This document shows positions 22,570-36,780 of a DNA stretch of 64,000 nt, in pieces. Numbering within the stretch: position 1 is the first letter of the stretch; each line of letters begins with the position of its first letter. Origin of the DNA: Selaginella moellendorffii (Eukaryota; Streptophyta; Lycopodiopsida; Selaginellales; Selaginellaceae); NCBI RefSeq assembly GCF_000143415.4, contig NW_003314279.1, positions 1,811,679 to 1,875,678 on the forward strand. Direction: 5' to 3'. A model generated the notes under the pieces. The model did no database searches, was not told where the DNA came from, and worked only from the letters and a program-made list of their open reading frames with translations. Position numbers and translations under genes: made by a program.

Positions 22570-25500
22570 TGGAGGGACCTTGCGTGAATAAGTTAGTGAC
22601 CCCTCCATCTTTCTTTCGAGAGTATCATCAAGGGGTTCACTCGGCACCGGTTCATCCAGTGTTTACTTTCCAAGCTCGTTTTTATAACAAGAGGTCTCCT
22701 ATTCTTCTCTCCGTGTTGGTTGATACAGGTTCGAGTTTATCTTCTATTGCTCGACCTGTTGCCACATGTTGTTGTTTACACTTGCGTTGTGCGACAGATC
22801 CAATTTTCATTCTTTATGGCAACGGCCGTACACATGCATGTGCACGAGATGAGGCAGACCTGGTTGTGCGTGTGGGTGATCTCAAGCTTGAGTTGCAGTC
22901 ATTGTGGGTGGTGCCGAGTCAAGCTTTTGACCTCATTCTTGGTATGGATTGGTTGCAGCGCAATTATGCCAAGTGTGACTTTGAGGCTTCTCCCCCTTGT
23001 CTTATACTTCCTTATGTTTCATCCATTCTTCTCACTTTCATCCCTCTTCGTCCCTTTACTTCTACCTCTGCTTCTATTACTTTTGTTTCCCCACTATTTC
23101 CTCCTATGTTTCCATCTTGTTCTGCTCTTCCCTTTTCCGATCCCTCCGAACATCTTTGTGTTGCAGTTGTTGACCGGCTCATGAAGGAGTATTCTGATCT
23201 CTTTGAATTTGACCTATCGTCTGGGGCCAAGATTGCCACACGTCATCCGATTCCCACCGGGGATGCTCGTCCAATCAAGGTCCCAGTTCGTCGTCGGTCA
23301 CCCAAGGAGATCAGGATTTTACGTACAAACGTCAAGGAGATGTTGGAGAAGGGTGTTATTCAGAAGTTGCGGAGTCCTTGGGCATGTGAACTTCATCTTG
23401 TGTCGAAGCCTGATGGGAGTATTCGTTTCTGCATCGACTATCGTCCGTTAAATGAAGTGACGATCCCGGATGTGTACCCTCTTCCTCACACGACTGATCT
23501 CTTGGATTGTCTAGGGCGAAGTCGTTGGTTCACCAAGCTCAATCTTGCTTCTGGGTACTGGCAAGTACTGATGGCTGAAGAAGATATTCCTAAGACTGCT
23601 CTTTGTACACCATTTGGTTTGTATGAGTTCTTGGTGATGCCGTTTGGTTTGAACAATGCTCCAGCAACTTTCCAGCGGATGATGGACGAGGTTCTTTGTG
23701 ATATGCCAGAGGTGACTGCTGACTTCATTGATGATGTCTTGATTCACTCGGAGGGGACATGGGAGGAGAACATTCGTGATGTGTGTAAAGTGTTGGATCG
23801 GCTATGGGACGTTGGTTTAAAGTTGAAGCGGTCGAAGTGCGTGTTTGGGTCCAAGGACACAACTTATCTTGGGTACTATATTTCTCGTGAAGGTTTGCAA
23901 GTTGATCCTGACAAACTTGTAGCCATTCTAAGGTTCCTTACTCCGAAGTGTGTGAATGATGTGCAGCACTTCCTGTGCAAGGTGTAGTATCTCGGTCGTT
24001 TTGTGGATCATCTTTCTGATCACACTGCACCGTTGCGAGCGTTGCTGAAATCATCAACGTCATTTTTCATCTGGTCTTCAAATTGTGAGAAGGCGTTTAT
24101 GAATCTCAAAGAGCTGTTAACAACTCTTCCGGTTTTGGCATATCCTGACTACACTCGACCTTTTATTTTGCACGTAGATGCTTCTGATATTGGTCTTGGA
24201 GGTGTGTTGATGCAAGAAAGCCTGAGTGTGCCTGGTCAGCATCATCCCATTGCATATATAAGCCGTACGTTACAATCAGCAGAAGTGAACTACTCCATAA
24301 CAGAAAAAGAGTGTTTAGAGGCAGTTTGGGGTTTCGAGAAACTTCATGCATATCTACATGGTTCTCGGATGTTATTTGAAGGTGACCATGCTGCAGTTAC
24401 TTCGTTATTGAAGCGGAAGAACCTGGTTGGTCGTACTGCTCGGTGGGCTTTGAAGCTTCAGATATATAATTTTGATGTTGTTCATCGCCCAGGGAGTTCT
24501 ATGGCTGATGCTGATGCTCTTTCTTGAGCTCCTCTTCCTTCTCCACTCTCTTCTCATGTTTATGATGAGCCTGTTGTTCCAGCATCTGTGGATTTTTTAG
24601 ACGAGGATTCTGTACTGTCAGCGGTTGCTGTACTTGATGTTCAGTGTCCACAAGGCGCAGAGCAAGATCTACCTTCTCTTGATAAAGTTCGTGAGGCTCA
24701 AAAGATTGAGCTGTGGATTCGAAGGCTTCGAGATGCATTTGAGAATCTTGCATCATTTACTGATGACTTGCCTTTTTGGCATTTACATTCTCAAAATCGT
24801 CTTGAAGATGGCCTTCTTTATTTTGTGGGGACGGATCCTAATGATCATTTACGGCTGGTGGTGCCTTCTATCTTTATTCCATGATTTCTCCATGCCTACC
24901 ATGATTCTCTTGTTTTAGGTGGGCATATGGGACATCGTCGTGTGACCAAGAAGCTGCGTAGGTCTTTCTATTGGCCAAAGATGCAATGTGATGTTATTCG
25001 GTATATGCGTAGCTGCGTTTGGTGCCAAGCTCGTAATACTCCCCCTTGTGCTGCGGAAGGACGGTTGGAGTCAATTCCAGTTTCCCGTCCGTTTGAGTTA
25101 GTGGCGTTTGATCTTATGGGACATTTTCCACGGTTGACTGCTAGCAATGAGTATATTATTATTGCTTCTGACTACTTGACTCGTTGGGTGGAAGTTGGTG
25201 CTCTTGCTAGCGCCTCTACAACTGTTATTGGATACTTCCTCCTCAATCGAGTGGTGTTCCAACATTCTTGTCCAGAGCGGATTCTTTCGGATAATGGTCC
25301 TGCATTTATGGCTGAGGTTTTTCATGTTTTGACGTCTCGGTTGGGGATACGCCACACTTTTACGAGTGCTTATCATCCACAATCAGACGGTCTGGTGGAA
25401 CGCCTCATTCGGACATTCAAAGGGATGATTGCGAAATATGTGAACTTTTAGCATTCGGATTGGGATGGTTATTTGCTGTCTCTTCGGTATGCATATGTCA

Positions 25501-25955
25501 CAGGGGTGCAGAGTTCTGTTGGTGCTACAACATATAAATTTCTATATGGTTATGATCCAATATTACCAACGGAGCTGGGTTTACCTTTGCGATTGCCACG
25601 AGCTCCTAATGCTAAGTCATGGGATCAATATTTGACGAGCATTCTTCCACTTGTCTGAGCAGAGTCTGCCGAACATTTAGGCCGCATACATGTGGAACAA
25701 CAATGGCGTTATAACTCCCATCATTGTCCACCTGCAGAGTACAAAGTGGATGATTTGGTGTTAGTCCGTTTTCCCCATCTTACGGTACGTGGTTTATTTA
25801 AAGGGTTCTTTGTGCAGTGGAAAGGACCGTATCGGGTGTTGTGGCAAGTTGGACCGCAAGTTTATGAGGTTTGGCATGATGTCCAACAAGCCGATCCTTC
25901 AGAGATTGTGCATGTGCAGCAGTTTAAATGCTTCATGCAAAGGGATCAGGAGTAA
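22569..25955 (+). pseudogene. pol of family-1 element: protease, RT, RNase H, integrase
   Basis: One continuous frame of 1129 codons carries protease (LVDTGSSLSSIARP), RT (FCIDYRPLNEVTIPDVYPLP, MPFGLNNAPATFQRMM, catalytic FIDD in place of YIDD/YLDD), RNase H (LHVDASDIGLGG, YSITEKECLEAVW, ADALS) and integrase (zinc finger ending CVWCQAR, catalytic FDLMGHF, LSDNGPAF and QSDGLVERLIRTF). It is interrupted by five in-frame stops: TAG 23985, TGA 24525, TGA 24882, TAG 25449, TGA 25656. There is no frameshift at all. The C-terminus ends without a chromodomain. The ATG at 22569 overlaps the gag stop as TAATG. Confidence 0.9.
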
Positions 25956-26043
25956 TTAATACCGTTTACAGATCCACCAATGCCTCCTCTTGACGTTCCT
26001 CTAGATCCTAGCCCATTTACAAAAGAACCTTGACACATTATTC

Positions 26044-26058
26044 TGAGAGGAGGGGATG
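26044..26058 (+). other. Polypurine tract of family-1 element
   Basis: GAGAGGAGGGGATGA immediately precedes the 3' LTR and would prime plus-strand DNA synthesis. The position and purine content are as expected for a Ty3 element. Confidence 0.85.
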
Positions 26059-26059
26059 A

Positions 26060-26224
26060 TGTGAGGGCCAAGTATATACCTACGATGCCATATACTAATA
26101 TTAACATAATGGGATTTTGGTAGCCGTTAGATTAATTTCAATCTGGACCACTCACTTCTGTATATAAATTATGGTTTTTGGGCTAATTGAGATGTATTCC
26201 CTTTCCATATTCTATGCACTCACA
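26060..26224 (+). repeat. 3' LTR of family-1 element
   Basis: The 165-bp LTR starts TGTGAGGGCC and ends CACTCACA, with the same internal order as the 5' LTR (TACGATGC, GGGATTTTGGTAGCCG, TATATAAA, TTTTTGGG). It differs from the 5' LTR by many transitions and lacks about 10 bases near 26193. Confidence 0.88.
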
Positions 26225-26299
26225 AGAGAAAAAAAAAAAAAAAAAAAAACAAAAAAAAAAGCAAGGTGTTTATACATAAATGGATGTTCTCTAACTGGA

Positions 26300-27473
26300 T
26301 GTCTGGATTTGGAACCACCACATGCCAATCGAACTGACCAGGACGGACAAGCGCCTTGTCGAGAGATTCGGGGAAGTTCGTAGCCGCGATCACTATGATG
26401 CCTTCGTTTTGCTTGAAACCGTCCAGCTCCACCAACAGCTGGTTCAGTGTCATCTTCATGTACTGTTGGTCCTTGGGATTTCAGCTCCCACCTATTGCAT
26501 CAATTTCGTCCATGAAGATTATGCATGGCGAGCACTTCTTCGCACTCGCCGAGCACCAACTCCGACGAACATTTCCTCGAACTCGCTCCCGCTGCAATAG
26601 AAAAACGGTACCCCTGCTTCACCAGCAGTTGCCCGAGCCAGCATCGTCTTTCCTGTCGCTGCATTGCAAGCCATGCTCTACGATGCTTACCTTTGCTGAG
26701 GCCCTTATAATGGCCCCAACGCCAGAGAGAAGGAGAAAGCCCAGAGCCAAGGTTCGAACAGTCCACCTCCTTCGGACGTGATCATGTGGATTGGCGCACT
26801 GGGAGAGCCCAAAATTCCGTCTTTCGTGGCTGTTCCTACTGCCGGAAACGCCAAAGACATGATCGGTCGCGCCTCAGCTTGAAAACTTCCTAGCGATGCA
26901 GTTGCTCCTACACGGTTTTAAAAAAAAAAAGAGGATCAGATCCGATAAAGAAAGAGTTACAGCGTTTACCTCTTTGCAGCGTTTTCAACAAGGCACTGTC
27001 ATCGAGCCTATCGACCTTGACGAGAGCTTTGAGATACTCGGCCAAAGCACCGGTGCTGTGCTGCGGAAGTGGTCTACTCTCGAACCACCAAATCACTCCC
27101 TCGGGATCCACCTTGTTAAGATCTCTTAGAAACTTCACTTGTTTCTCCTGAGCATCGGGCCCTCCTTCTCTCTCCAGCTGCTCCAGCCTTCTCGAGAAAT
27201 TGCTTGTGTAGCTGGACATGCAGCGTCTCTTGAGGCGATTCAACACGATCCCTGCGCCAGCCGAAATTCAAGCATCATTAGCAACGACGAGGGAAATCGG
27301 ATAGAAAAATGCCTGCATCCCTTCAACACAATCGCGCGTCCCAGCCCATACAAGGATGTCGCCGTGGCGGAGGAGCCTCCCTGTGGTCGAAATCCGCGGG
27401 CAATCAGCGCGGGCGCAGCCCTAATGGGAGAGAGGAAAGAGAGCGCCATACCTTCTCCAGCAACTGACGCCAT
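26300..27473 (-). pseudogene. FTSH4-like mitochondrial i-AAA protease pseudogene
   Basis: Minus-strand pieces in order: a mitochondrial-looking N-terminus from 27473 (MASVAGEGMALSFLSP, R-rich, low acidic); exon 2 about 27250-26976 (LEQLEREGGPDAQEKQVKF, VDRLDDSALLKTLQR then a good donor gtaaac); exon 3 from about 26902 (GATASLGSFQAEARP, then HMITSEGGGLFE); then AAA motifs [29 protein letters not shown]-like sequence and, to 26300, [16 protein letters not shown] with [20 protein letters not shown]. This is the order of FtsH4-type proteases that degrade misfolded inner-membrane proteins. The segment between the transmembrane region and Walker A is deleted, at least two frames change, and everything after the second region of homology, including the HEXXH protease, is missing. 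An A-rich run and the retroelement abut its 3' end. Confidence 0.8.
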
Positions 27474-27941
27474 GCCATGCCGCCCGAGCTCCCAAAATCG
27501 ATCCTTCACGCGCTAGGGCGCCCTGGCAGCCACCGCCTCCGCGAGAAGTCCCCAAACCATCAAGAACACGAGAATGCCCAGAGGGTTTCAACCCCTCCTC
27601 CTCTGGCATATTCTCCCGCGTGACACAGAAGACGCTGGAGCCGAAGTTCGCACTGTTCAAGCAGCATGATCCCAGGCGTGAATGTAAGAAAGAGTGGAGA
27701 GCTTCTTTCTTCTCTTTTGCTTTTCTTTCTCCCCTTAAAACTTTTAGTTTCGCAGCTCAAGTAAGTACACATTCAAAAAAAAAAAAAAAACCCAGCCTTT
27801 TGGCTGGTTATATAATTCAAAGAAAACTGTACATTCTCTTCATTGTAAAAAATGTTGTGATGCCCCTGGAGCTATCATTATGAGGGCAGCACCGAGTTTC
27901 TTTGTTCTTTAGAATTTCTTCCACGAAAACCAGTCGATCGA

Positions 27942-30900
27942 TCATCGGTTCTGGAAGTTGAAAACTTTGATGCAGATGGCGAAGCACACCGCGAAGACAA
28001 CGACGAGGCCGACGTGAACCCCGGCCACGACGCCCAAGAAGTCGTGCCTGAACCCAAAGTAGGACCTCAAGAAGCCCTCCACGGTCGTCTCTTCGCCGTC
28101 GGCCCGGAACAACGGCGTGGTGACATCTCCAAGCTGAGACGTGAGGAGGCCGTAGAGAGACCACGCCGGTGGCGAGGCCCAGTAGTACCACCTCCACCAC
28201 ACTGGAATCGCCTGAGAGACACCAAGAAACAAACCAAAGTGTTAAGGAAAGAAATGTGTGGAATTCATGAACTTACCGGTCGAGGGATGATGAAGCCAGA
28301 GAACAGGTTCCAGATTCCGTAGAATGCCGAGGATACGATGGTTGCAATCTGGTCGTTGGGTGACAGCGCCACCGTCACCATGCCGTAGAGCGTGTAGTAG
28401 AGGAACGTCATGTACAAGAAGAAGAGGAACCACAAGAACTTGGCTGCTGTCCATTCCAGCTGCATCGTCGCGTACACAATGAGTCCATACGCGAAGGCTT
28501 GCACGAACACGTAGGGAATCTCGATCAGGACCTGGACGCACGGAGTTTTCCTTGATGAGTCAAACGAAATCTGAAGAGTCGGATGTATGCCTTACCTGAG
28601 CAAAAGCATATGGAAGGGGAGAGTACATTCCAGCGGCTCTTTCTCGATAGTAGACCGTTCGCTCGATAGCAACGACTGGCTGCACTCCTGACGAATTGCT
28701 GAACCCAATGAAGAGCACAGCAGCGTATATAGATCCCATCAGATTAAAGAGGTCTTGTTCTCGTGATCTGCTCACGAGAGAAAGGCAGGAGTCAGAATCA
28801 ACGCTTGATTGAACTACACAACGTTTACCTTTTGGAGCCGATGTCCCAAAACATTGTGCCAAATATTATCGCGACAACCAAGGTGAAGAACATGCGAACC
28901 AGAACGTAGTATGGATTTTTCCAGTATGACTGATGTTGTTTCCACAAGCATCCCATGACCTGTCCGAGGAACGACAGAGGGTATTGCGTTGGAAACCATA
29001 TGTCCTCCGTGCCAGGAACCGGAGTGCTCAGCTGAGTAATAATAGCTTCATTGTGCCTAGACACACCAGTGGTTTAGCCAAGAAAGAGATAATGGTCAAG
29101 TGTGCTTACTGGTAGACTGAAGAAGTTTTATAGATGTCCGCAAAATCTACTCCCAGACGATTCTCCACGTCTGCAGCGGTAACCTCTAACATCCACGTAG
29201 CTGGATTGTATCCTTCTCTTATGTTAGGAACACCGCTAATACCCTGGGGAAATTAATCCATATAAATCATCTCAAGTCTGCAAGAACAACGCAAGCGACT
29301 TACCTGAAAGTATTCAACAAGTTTGTGCGAGTTCTTTCCCAAGGAACCTGCGTAGACAACGCGCCCTCCGCGTTTCATCAACAGAAGCTGGAGAAAGCAG
29401 GCAGGTTTTCAAGAGAGTTTGCAAGGTAATAATCGCGTACCTCATCGAAGGCCTCAAAAATGTCAATGCTAGGCTGATGAATGGTGCAGACGACAGTGCG
29501 ACCGGTGTCGACAGTGTTGCGGACCGTTCTCATGACAATTGCTGCCGCTCGTGCATCCAGTCCGGAAGTTGGCTCGTCCATGAAAATAATTGAAGGATTT
29601 GCAACGAGCTCCACGGCAATTGTCAGTCGTTTCCGCTGCTCGGTCGAAAGTCCATCAACTCCAGGGAGACCAACCAACGCATCCCGGAGAGGGTTAAGCT
29701 CTACAAGATCCATAACTTCTTCCACAAACATCTGTTCCAAAACTCATCTTAGCAAACTTGACCACGAAAAACATCTCTCTCCTTACCTTTTTCGTCCCCT
29801 TATCAATGTCATCCGATAGTCGGAGCCAAGCAGAATAAACCAGTGACTCGTACACTGTAACGTTGGGTGAATGAATGTCAGTTTGTTCGCAATAACCCGA
29901 AATCCTAGCAAAAGTAGCCTGGTTTTTTGGATAGCCGGAGATGCGAATGTCGCCTTCAATGTAGCCACCAGTTTTACGCCCGGCTAAAACATCCATGAGA
30001 GTTGTCTTTCCAGCACCGCTTACACCGACAAGAGCCGTGAGAACTCCAGGCCTGAAGCTACTGCTTACGTCGTGCAGCAACTGTAATCTATTTTCAGTCA
30101 CGCCTTGTTGCTTCATTTCCTGTTACAAGGGCATTAGAACTCAATATCCTACAAAGGAAATGCGTAAAAGCATACCGCAGGCATGTCAACGTAGTAGTTA
30201 ACATGATTGAATGACATTGCTAAAGCTTGAAACGGGAGTATCATTCCCCTTTTAGAATCGGCACCCATTCGACCAGACGTAAGCTCCAAATCTCCTGGCA
30301 TTCGATGTTAGACCATATAATGAAATTTGTGATGGCGCCATTACCTGCATTAGAAGATCTGCCCGATCGTTTTGATTTTGCACACACTGATCTTTCTGAG
30401 ACTTCGCCGGTACGATTCATGTTCTGCTCTTCTAGTATTTCCTCAGACACTACGGCCTGCGGTTTCCCAGGAGCTGTTTGAATATAAAAATGAGTACCTA
30501 CATGGAGAAAAAAAATAGATTCCTACGTACCACTGAAGTAAGCGAGTGCCAAAGTGAAAACAACGTTGAAGAGAATGGCATAAGCCAACTGAGCACCAGT
30601 TCCAAGCCAATACCAGTTTTTATTGGGGAACAGACCTCGAGACTCTAGAACTTGGTTGCCAACGGTGGTGGTCTGATTGGCATTTTCGAGAATCTGCCAT
30701 CTTGATGCACTGAACTCGTTCACGGCAAGCGCATTCTGTGCGTACATCATGGGCGACGACCAATATCCCCAAATCCACCAAGGTTCAACGTCCTCTGGAA
30801 ATTAAAGACCATTATAAGTTGTGCTACCTGAGTATAGTCAATGGATTACCTCTAGAAAGAAGAAAACCACCGAGGACAAGAACTATCAGCAGCGCGAAAG

Positions 30901-33501
30901 AGCCGAAGGTGTTTGCTACAACCATAGTCCGAGAAAGTGAAGCAATGAATCGGAAAAGACCTCTCGACATTTGATGAATTAGGAACATGAGAAGGAACTG
31001 CTGGAAGAACCTGAAACACTCAAACATAAAATATCAACACTATTTCTCACTAAACATCAATGTAACAAACCTGGCGGCACTAGGAGCAAATCCAACCACG
31101 TAGTACGTCATGCACACCCAAATTGCTGATTCGAGCAGGGACACTGGAATTCGAGTGATCACGTTAGGAAGAGAAAATGCCCACGCAGGAAATAGCATCT
31201 GGTCCCGCTGCTTGTAAAATACTGGAAGGCGCGCAATGGTCATCGACAACTCCGCAAATCCATTAAACATGACGATGATCAGGCCGAAGAACAAGGCTCC
31301 CATGTAGAGACTGCCATCGCCAACAGTTCTGTGATGCATTTCGGTCCGGAGAAACACAGTCATCGTGATTACGGCTATAACAATCAGCTGCATTGGAAAT
31401 TTTAGTATCAGATATATAGATTTTAGTCTTTGATAGCATACCTGACAAGTTTTGAACACGTAGACGAATGAGTTCCTCTTCATCAAAAGTATCTCCCGCG
31501 CCAAGAGAGCCTTGAAAAGCTCCCAGTTACTAAGAGCGTACTTCTGAGTGACAAGAGCTGCCGGATGGCTTTTACTCTTGTCAAAAGGCCGCCCCAATTC
31601 TTCAGCAAAGTTCTGACCGACATGGAACTTTTGAAAGGCATCCGCGAACTCCTGGACAGGTATAAATCTGTATGGCATCCTCTTGTCAGCCCAATACTGT
31701 TCCTGGTCTTTCCTTGACGTAACTTCTTGCAAAAAGTCCGCGACACCTTTCCTCGGAGGACATTTAAATCCCTGCGTCTCGAAGAAATCCAACACGAGTT
31801 CCCGGGGCCCCTGATATACAATCTGCCCCTCCGACAGAAGAATCAAGTCGTCGAAAAGCTCAAACGTCTCGGGAGCAGGCTGGAGCAAGGAGATGACCAT
31901 GGTAGCATCGAGCACATGGACAAACTGCCTTAAGCTCTTCACTATCTGAAATGTGGTCGAGCTGTCAAGACCGGTTGAAATCTCGTCCATGAAAAGAGAC
32001 TTTGCAGGCCCAACGAGCATCTCTCCTGCAAAATAAACATTTGTCATAAACAAATCGTGACCAAAAAGCTTCCAGGCTTGCAAGTCTTACCTGTAGTGAC
32101 ACGCTTCTTTTGTCCTCCAGAAATACCCCTGCGCATGGCGTCTCCGACAAGTATATCAGAACAAACGTCCAAACCCAAAATCTGGAAGCGAAAAAATGCA
32201 TGAGAACCGCGAATCCTCTTTGATCACGATCCAAAACACGCTTACCTTCAGCACATAGTCCGTTACAATGGAGGTCTCCTGACCCTCTATAGCCGACGCC
32301 TGTAAGAAGCTCGTAAGAACGCTGCCAACCAAAAAGTGCTTATTACCTTCATGAACGCATCAACATCAGGATCCGGTTTGATTTTGGCATTTTTCTCCCG
32401 TCTTGAAAGCTCCGTTATCATCTCTGACACAAGTTATAAGAAAGTCAATTCCACTTGCACGCCAACCCAGGACGTTGTTTACCATATCTGCTTCCCACGC
32501 CTTGACACCTAGAAGCAAAATCAAACGTCTCCCTCACTGTCAACTCCCCGCTATGCAAGTCGTGTTGGCTTATGTAAGCAGAAGTCCTTTGAGGCACAAA
32601 TTCAGTCAATGTGTGGCCATTGTAGGTGACTCTCCCAGAAACCTGTAAAGTGAAATCTAAGATGAGAACAATCTCCTAAAAGCTGGAGGACTTCCTTACC
32701 TTGAGGCTTTGGTCCAACTTTCCAGAAAGGGCAAGAAGCAGTGTAGTTTTCCCTGCGTTAGGAGGGCCCAGCAGAAGTGTCATCCTGTAGAGAAGTATGA
32801 GTACAAGATTTTCGCCGAAAGATGCAGCAATTTCATTACCTGGAAGGCTTCACGATACCACTAACGTTGCGCAAAATCGTGAGGACGTGTTTCTTAGAAG
32901 GGAGCAAGTGTAACTTTCCCAAGATTTGCTGGAAAAACAAATCACAACAAAAAAGTAAGAGCCAGAGAGCGATGAAAAGATTTTTTCGTTAATAATACGA
33001 ACCTCGGACATGTTGATGACAAAGTTAAACAGCGTCGGTAGAGCTCGCTTGCCGACATGTACATCAGCTTCGATTTGAAGTCCTTCGTACCTCACCTCGA
33101 TTTTGGGAAGGTCTATCCCGACTCTAAGACAATTGTTCCAAGAGTGAGAAGAAACTCGAATCAAAAGAATCGTAATACCTGTCGATCCTCTCCCGGACCT
33201 TGCGGATGAACATCTCGTTCTCCGTGTCCGTTGTTGCCAAGAGCTTCTCCACAAGATTCCTCTTCTCCACGAGGCCCAAGGACTTGACATCAATGTGCTC
33301 GTGGCGAGTGCTCCCATGCTCGCCCACATTCTTGATTATGGCCGTCCGGAGGCGATCGTATGTGGGAAGCTTCTCCAGCGCGGCCCATTTCAGGGCCTCC
33401 TCATCGTCCACCTCCCTGACCGAGCTGTGCGAGAAGACATTTTCCGTCCACGATCGCGAGCTCGCCGCTCTCATCAGCTCCACGTCGGTCGGAAGCGCCA
33501 T
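27942..33501 (-). CDS. Full-size PDR-type ABC transporter (ABCG), intact, 22 exons
   Basis: Spliced length is 4341 nt, 1446 residues, as expected for pleiotropic drug resistance transporters. Exon ends (minus): 33501-33179, 33123-33003, 32928-32840, 32784-32700, 32642-32483, 32423-32347, 32299-32246, 32181-32091, 32025-31442, 31387-31071, 31010-30850, 30794-30531, 30473-30345, 30294-30176, 30119-29787, 29731-29441, 29387-29304, 29243-29110, 29056-28829, 28767-28596, 28531-28277, 28211-27942. All introns are GT-AG, about 40-80 nt. NBD1: Walker [10 protein letters not shown], signature [14 protein letters not shown], Walker [17 protein letters not shown]2: [40 protein letters not shown]. Each NBD precedes a six-helix membrane domain (NBD-TMD twice, the reverse ABCG topology). 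PDR pumps export terpenoids, hormones or toxins at the plasma membrane; the substrate cannot be read from sequence. NBD2's LSTEQ is the usual degenerate signature. Confidence 0.95.
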
Positions 33502-34069
33502 CGCTCCCCCCTTGTCCCTCTTTCGCGACGATCCAATGCAATATTTTCGGCAATATCTGGAATTCCGGGGCGAGGCGACCTACAAAATTCCACCCCCGAT
33601 TCGACGAGCTACCACTAGAAGTCGATTCGATCGAGATCCAGATCCTAGATCCTGGCGCTACATCCCTGGATCGATCGAGCCGGAAGAAATGAGCAGAATG
33701 GAAAATAGTTTGGGAGCTAGGGCTTTATATAACTTGGACACTTGGCCTCTTTGGACCATGGCCGAAAACTTCTACCAACAAGCCCATGCTACTCCATGGA
33801 AGCTTCTCATTTATACGCTGATATGATCCGACGGTCCAGACGCTTAACTAGAAAGCGCACGTGATGGACCCTCTTCTATGGAACATATGGAGATTCCTCG
33901 CCAATAAAAACCTGTTCTAGACAAAGTAGGAGTGCTCTTCTCGACGCTGCCGCACACGTGGATGCAAAGTTTTCTTCCCGGGTTTTTGCGCGAAATTTCG
34001 AAATAGAAGCGTTTTCAAGGGTGAATATGCCGCGTACACTTGTTGTTTCAGCAATGGTGTTTGAACACC

Positions 34070-36125
<2,056 letters not shown>

Positions 36126-36139
36126 CAAGAACCCTAAAA

Positions 36140-36780
36140 GAAAAAGTTCAAATATATTTTTGAAATTAACTCCAGCCATCACTCCATTCTAGCCCTAAAT
36201 TCAAAACTGTTAATTATTTCTTTTTTTTGGCTTTAAAAATTAAATTATTTTGAATTTTTGTTTGGTCAGTTTTAACAAGTCCATTGCTATTTAAATTTTT
36301 GGTTTGCTTAAGTAAATGTTATAGCGGTCAAACCAGGACCCGGACTTATGTGCTCACAGCAACAAAGCCTCAAAGAAAACACACCTTTCTAGTCGTAGTG
36401 TCTGCCAAACACCCTGCGCGCTCAGACTCTGCTCCCCACCTCTGAGGTATCAATCTCCTTTCTCCCCAACCTTGCAAGAACCCTCCCTCAAGATGTCCCA
36501 CCACGTCAGCCTGTTTGCCACATGAACTGTTCGCCAAGAAGATGTGATACAACCAAAAAATAGAAAAAGTTAGGCTTAGGGTTTGACAGAGGATTCAGTT
36601 AAGGCTTCGCTAACTAGTCACTGATTCGAACGGCGTTTACTTGTGTGTCCTCAACTCCTAGACTAATGTCACATGCATAACATTGTGTAGTGATTTCCTC
36701 TTTTTCGAAGGAGAGACTTGAAAAAACATGGGTCTGATTGAGCGCTCTCCAGGACTTCTAACATTGCTGTTGAATATCAA
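36140..36780. other. Spacer between ELP3 and the Ty3 remnant
   Basis: About 0.64 kb, partly AT-rich. No gene, RNA or element terminus recognised; the 3' LTR of the neighbouring minus-strand Ty3 element should lie here but no partner copy is available in the window to delimit it. Confidence 0.4.

Larger units (their letters stand above)
21241..26224 (+). mobile_element. Full-length Ty3/gypsy LTR retrotransposon, family 1
   Basis: The element has a 5' LTR (21241-21415), gag, pol in the order protease, RT, RNase H, integrase, a polypurine tract (26044-26058) and a 3' LTR (26060-26224). LTRs begin TGTGAGGGC and end CACTCACA. It is flanked by AGAG at 21237-21240 and 26225-26228, a 4-bp (possibly 5-bp AAGAG) target duplication. 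No chromodomain is visible. The LTRs differ at roughly 25 sites plus a 10-base gap by eye, so it is not young, yet pol has no frameshift. Decayed relatives lie at 3.5, 16.9, 46.2 and 46.7-59.2 kb. Confidence 0.93.

Noticed and set aside
22288-23239. Several open frames on the minus strand and in other frames over the family-1 gag/pol
   Set aside because: They are shadows of the gag and pol coding frame.
26228-26270. A-rich run considered as a poly-A tail of a retrocopy
   Set aside because: It abuts the LTR target site, the neighbouring FTSH4 pseudogene keeps introns, and the run is on the wrong side for a retrocopy of that gene.
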